Positions 31,398 through 31,409 of a DNA stretch of 31,409 nt are shown here, in pieces. The stretch is from an uncultured Lachnospiraceae bacterium. GTDB lineage: Bacteria; Bacillota; Clostridia; Lachnospirales; Lachnospiraceae. Location: NCBI GenBank assembly GCA_902489645.1, contig CABUAW010000029.1, forward strand, positions 1 through 31,409, read 5' to 3'. Numbering within the stretch: position 1 is the first letter of the stretch; each line of letters opens with the position of its first letter. The position numbers and the translations under genes were made by a program. Under the pieces are notes generated by a model, which worked only from the letters and a program-made list of their open reading frames with translations, was not told the DNA's origin and did not search any database.

Positions 31398-31409
31398 GTG
31401 AGGTGACAG

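Noticed and set aside
1..31409. Prophage, insertion sequence, CRISPR array, tRNA or rRNA genes
   Set aside because: I looked on both strands and found no transposase, phage gene, regularly spaced repeats or recognisable RNA gene; the only recombinase is the chromosomal-type XerD.

Overview
The window looks like core chromosome of a spore-forming, Gram-positive anaerobe of the class Clostridia, most probably Lachnospiraceae. The reasons are: consensus sigma-A promoters and AGGAGG-type ribosome binding sites; a Rex redox repressor; sporulation-type genes (pdaA, a spoIIM-like gene, a Gly/Cys-rich coat-like protein); a eukaryotic-type NADP isocitrate dehydrogenase beside a probable Re-type citrate synthase; and a spoIIM/xerD neighbourhood also known from Bacillus. 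The species call is inference. I see no phage, insertion sequence, CRISPR array, rRNA or tRNA, and no gene-free stretch longer than about 300 bases.

Layout. 1-2369: end of a BceAB-type peptide-resistance/sensing ABC transporter. 2449-5109: cortex deacetylase PdaA (minus), a kinase-like protein and a DUF3006-like protein (plus), then two minus-strand genes, one an unknown protein and one a Cys-rich repeat protein of spore-coat type. 5239-8693: tRNA methyltransferase MnmM, a small XRE regulator, UDP-glucose epimerase GalE and a MATE exporter. 8743-9666: an intracellular-type subtilisin (minus). 9796-13240: isocitrate dehydrogenase, a probable Re-citrate synthase and a GntR/FCD regulator; together they suggest a regulated route to 2-oxoglutarate and glutamate. 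13252-15204: an ABC-F protein (minus).

15397-20489: a tightly packed run of rex, acpS, nnr (NAD(P)HX repair), alr, mazF and a CBS/CorC protein. The mazF toxin gene lacks the antitoxin gene usually found next to it, and its leader can fold over its ribosome binding site. 20549-24411: yebC, proC, an ADP-ribose pyrophosphatase, a spoIIM-like gene and xerD. 24518-25552: DAHP synthase (minus). 25696-27683: a degenerate site-2-protease-like membrane protein followed by scpA and scpB. 27750-28547: a Cof-type HAD phosphatase (minus). 28699-29871: a D,D-carboxypeptidase. 29940-31397: a biotin-dependent carboxyltransferase subunit that probably opens an operon continuing past the window.

Most genes are ordinary housekeeping. 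Points worth a second look: a perfect 22-bp palindrome over the citrate-synthase promoter; the orphan mazF with competing leader hairpins; sporulation-sigma-like promoters at pdaA, the coat-like gene and spoIIM; a XerD without the usual catalytic lysine; an S2P homologue with HExxK in place of HExxH; a spoIIM gene whose best start codon is out of frame; and a terminator for the ABC-F gene buried inside the opposing gntR gene.
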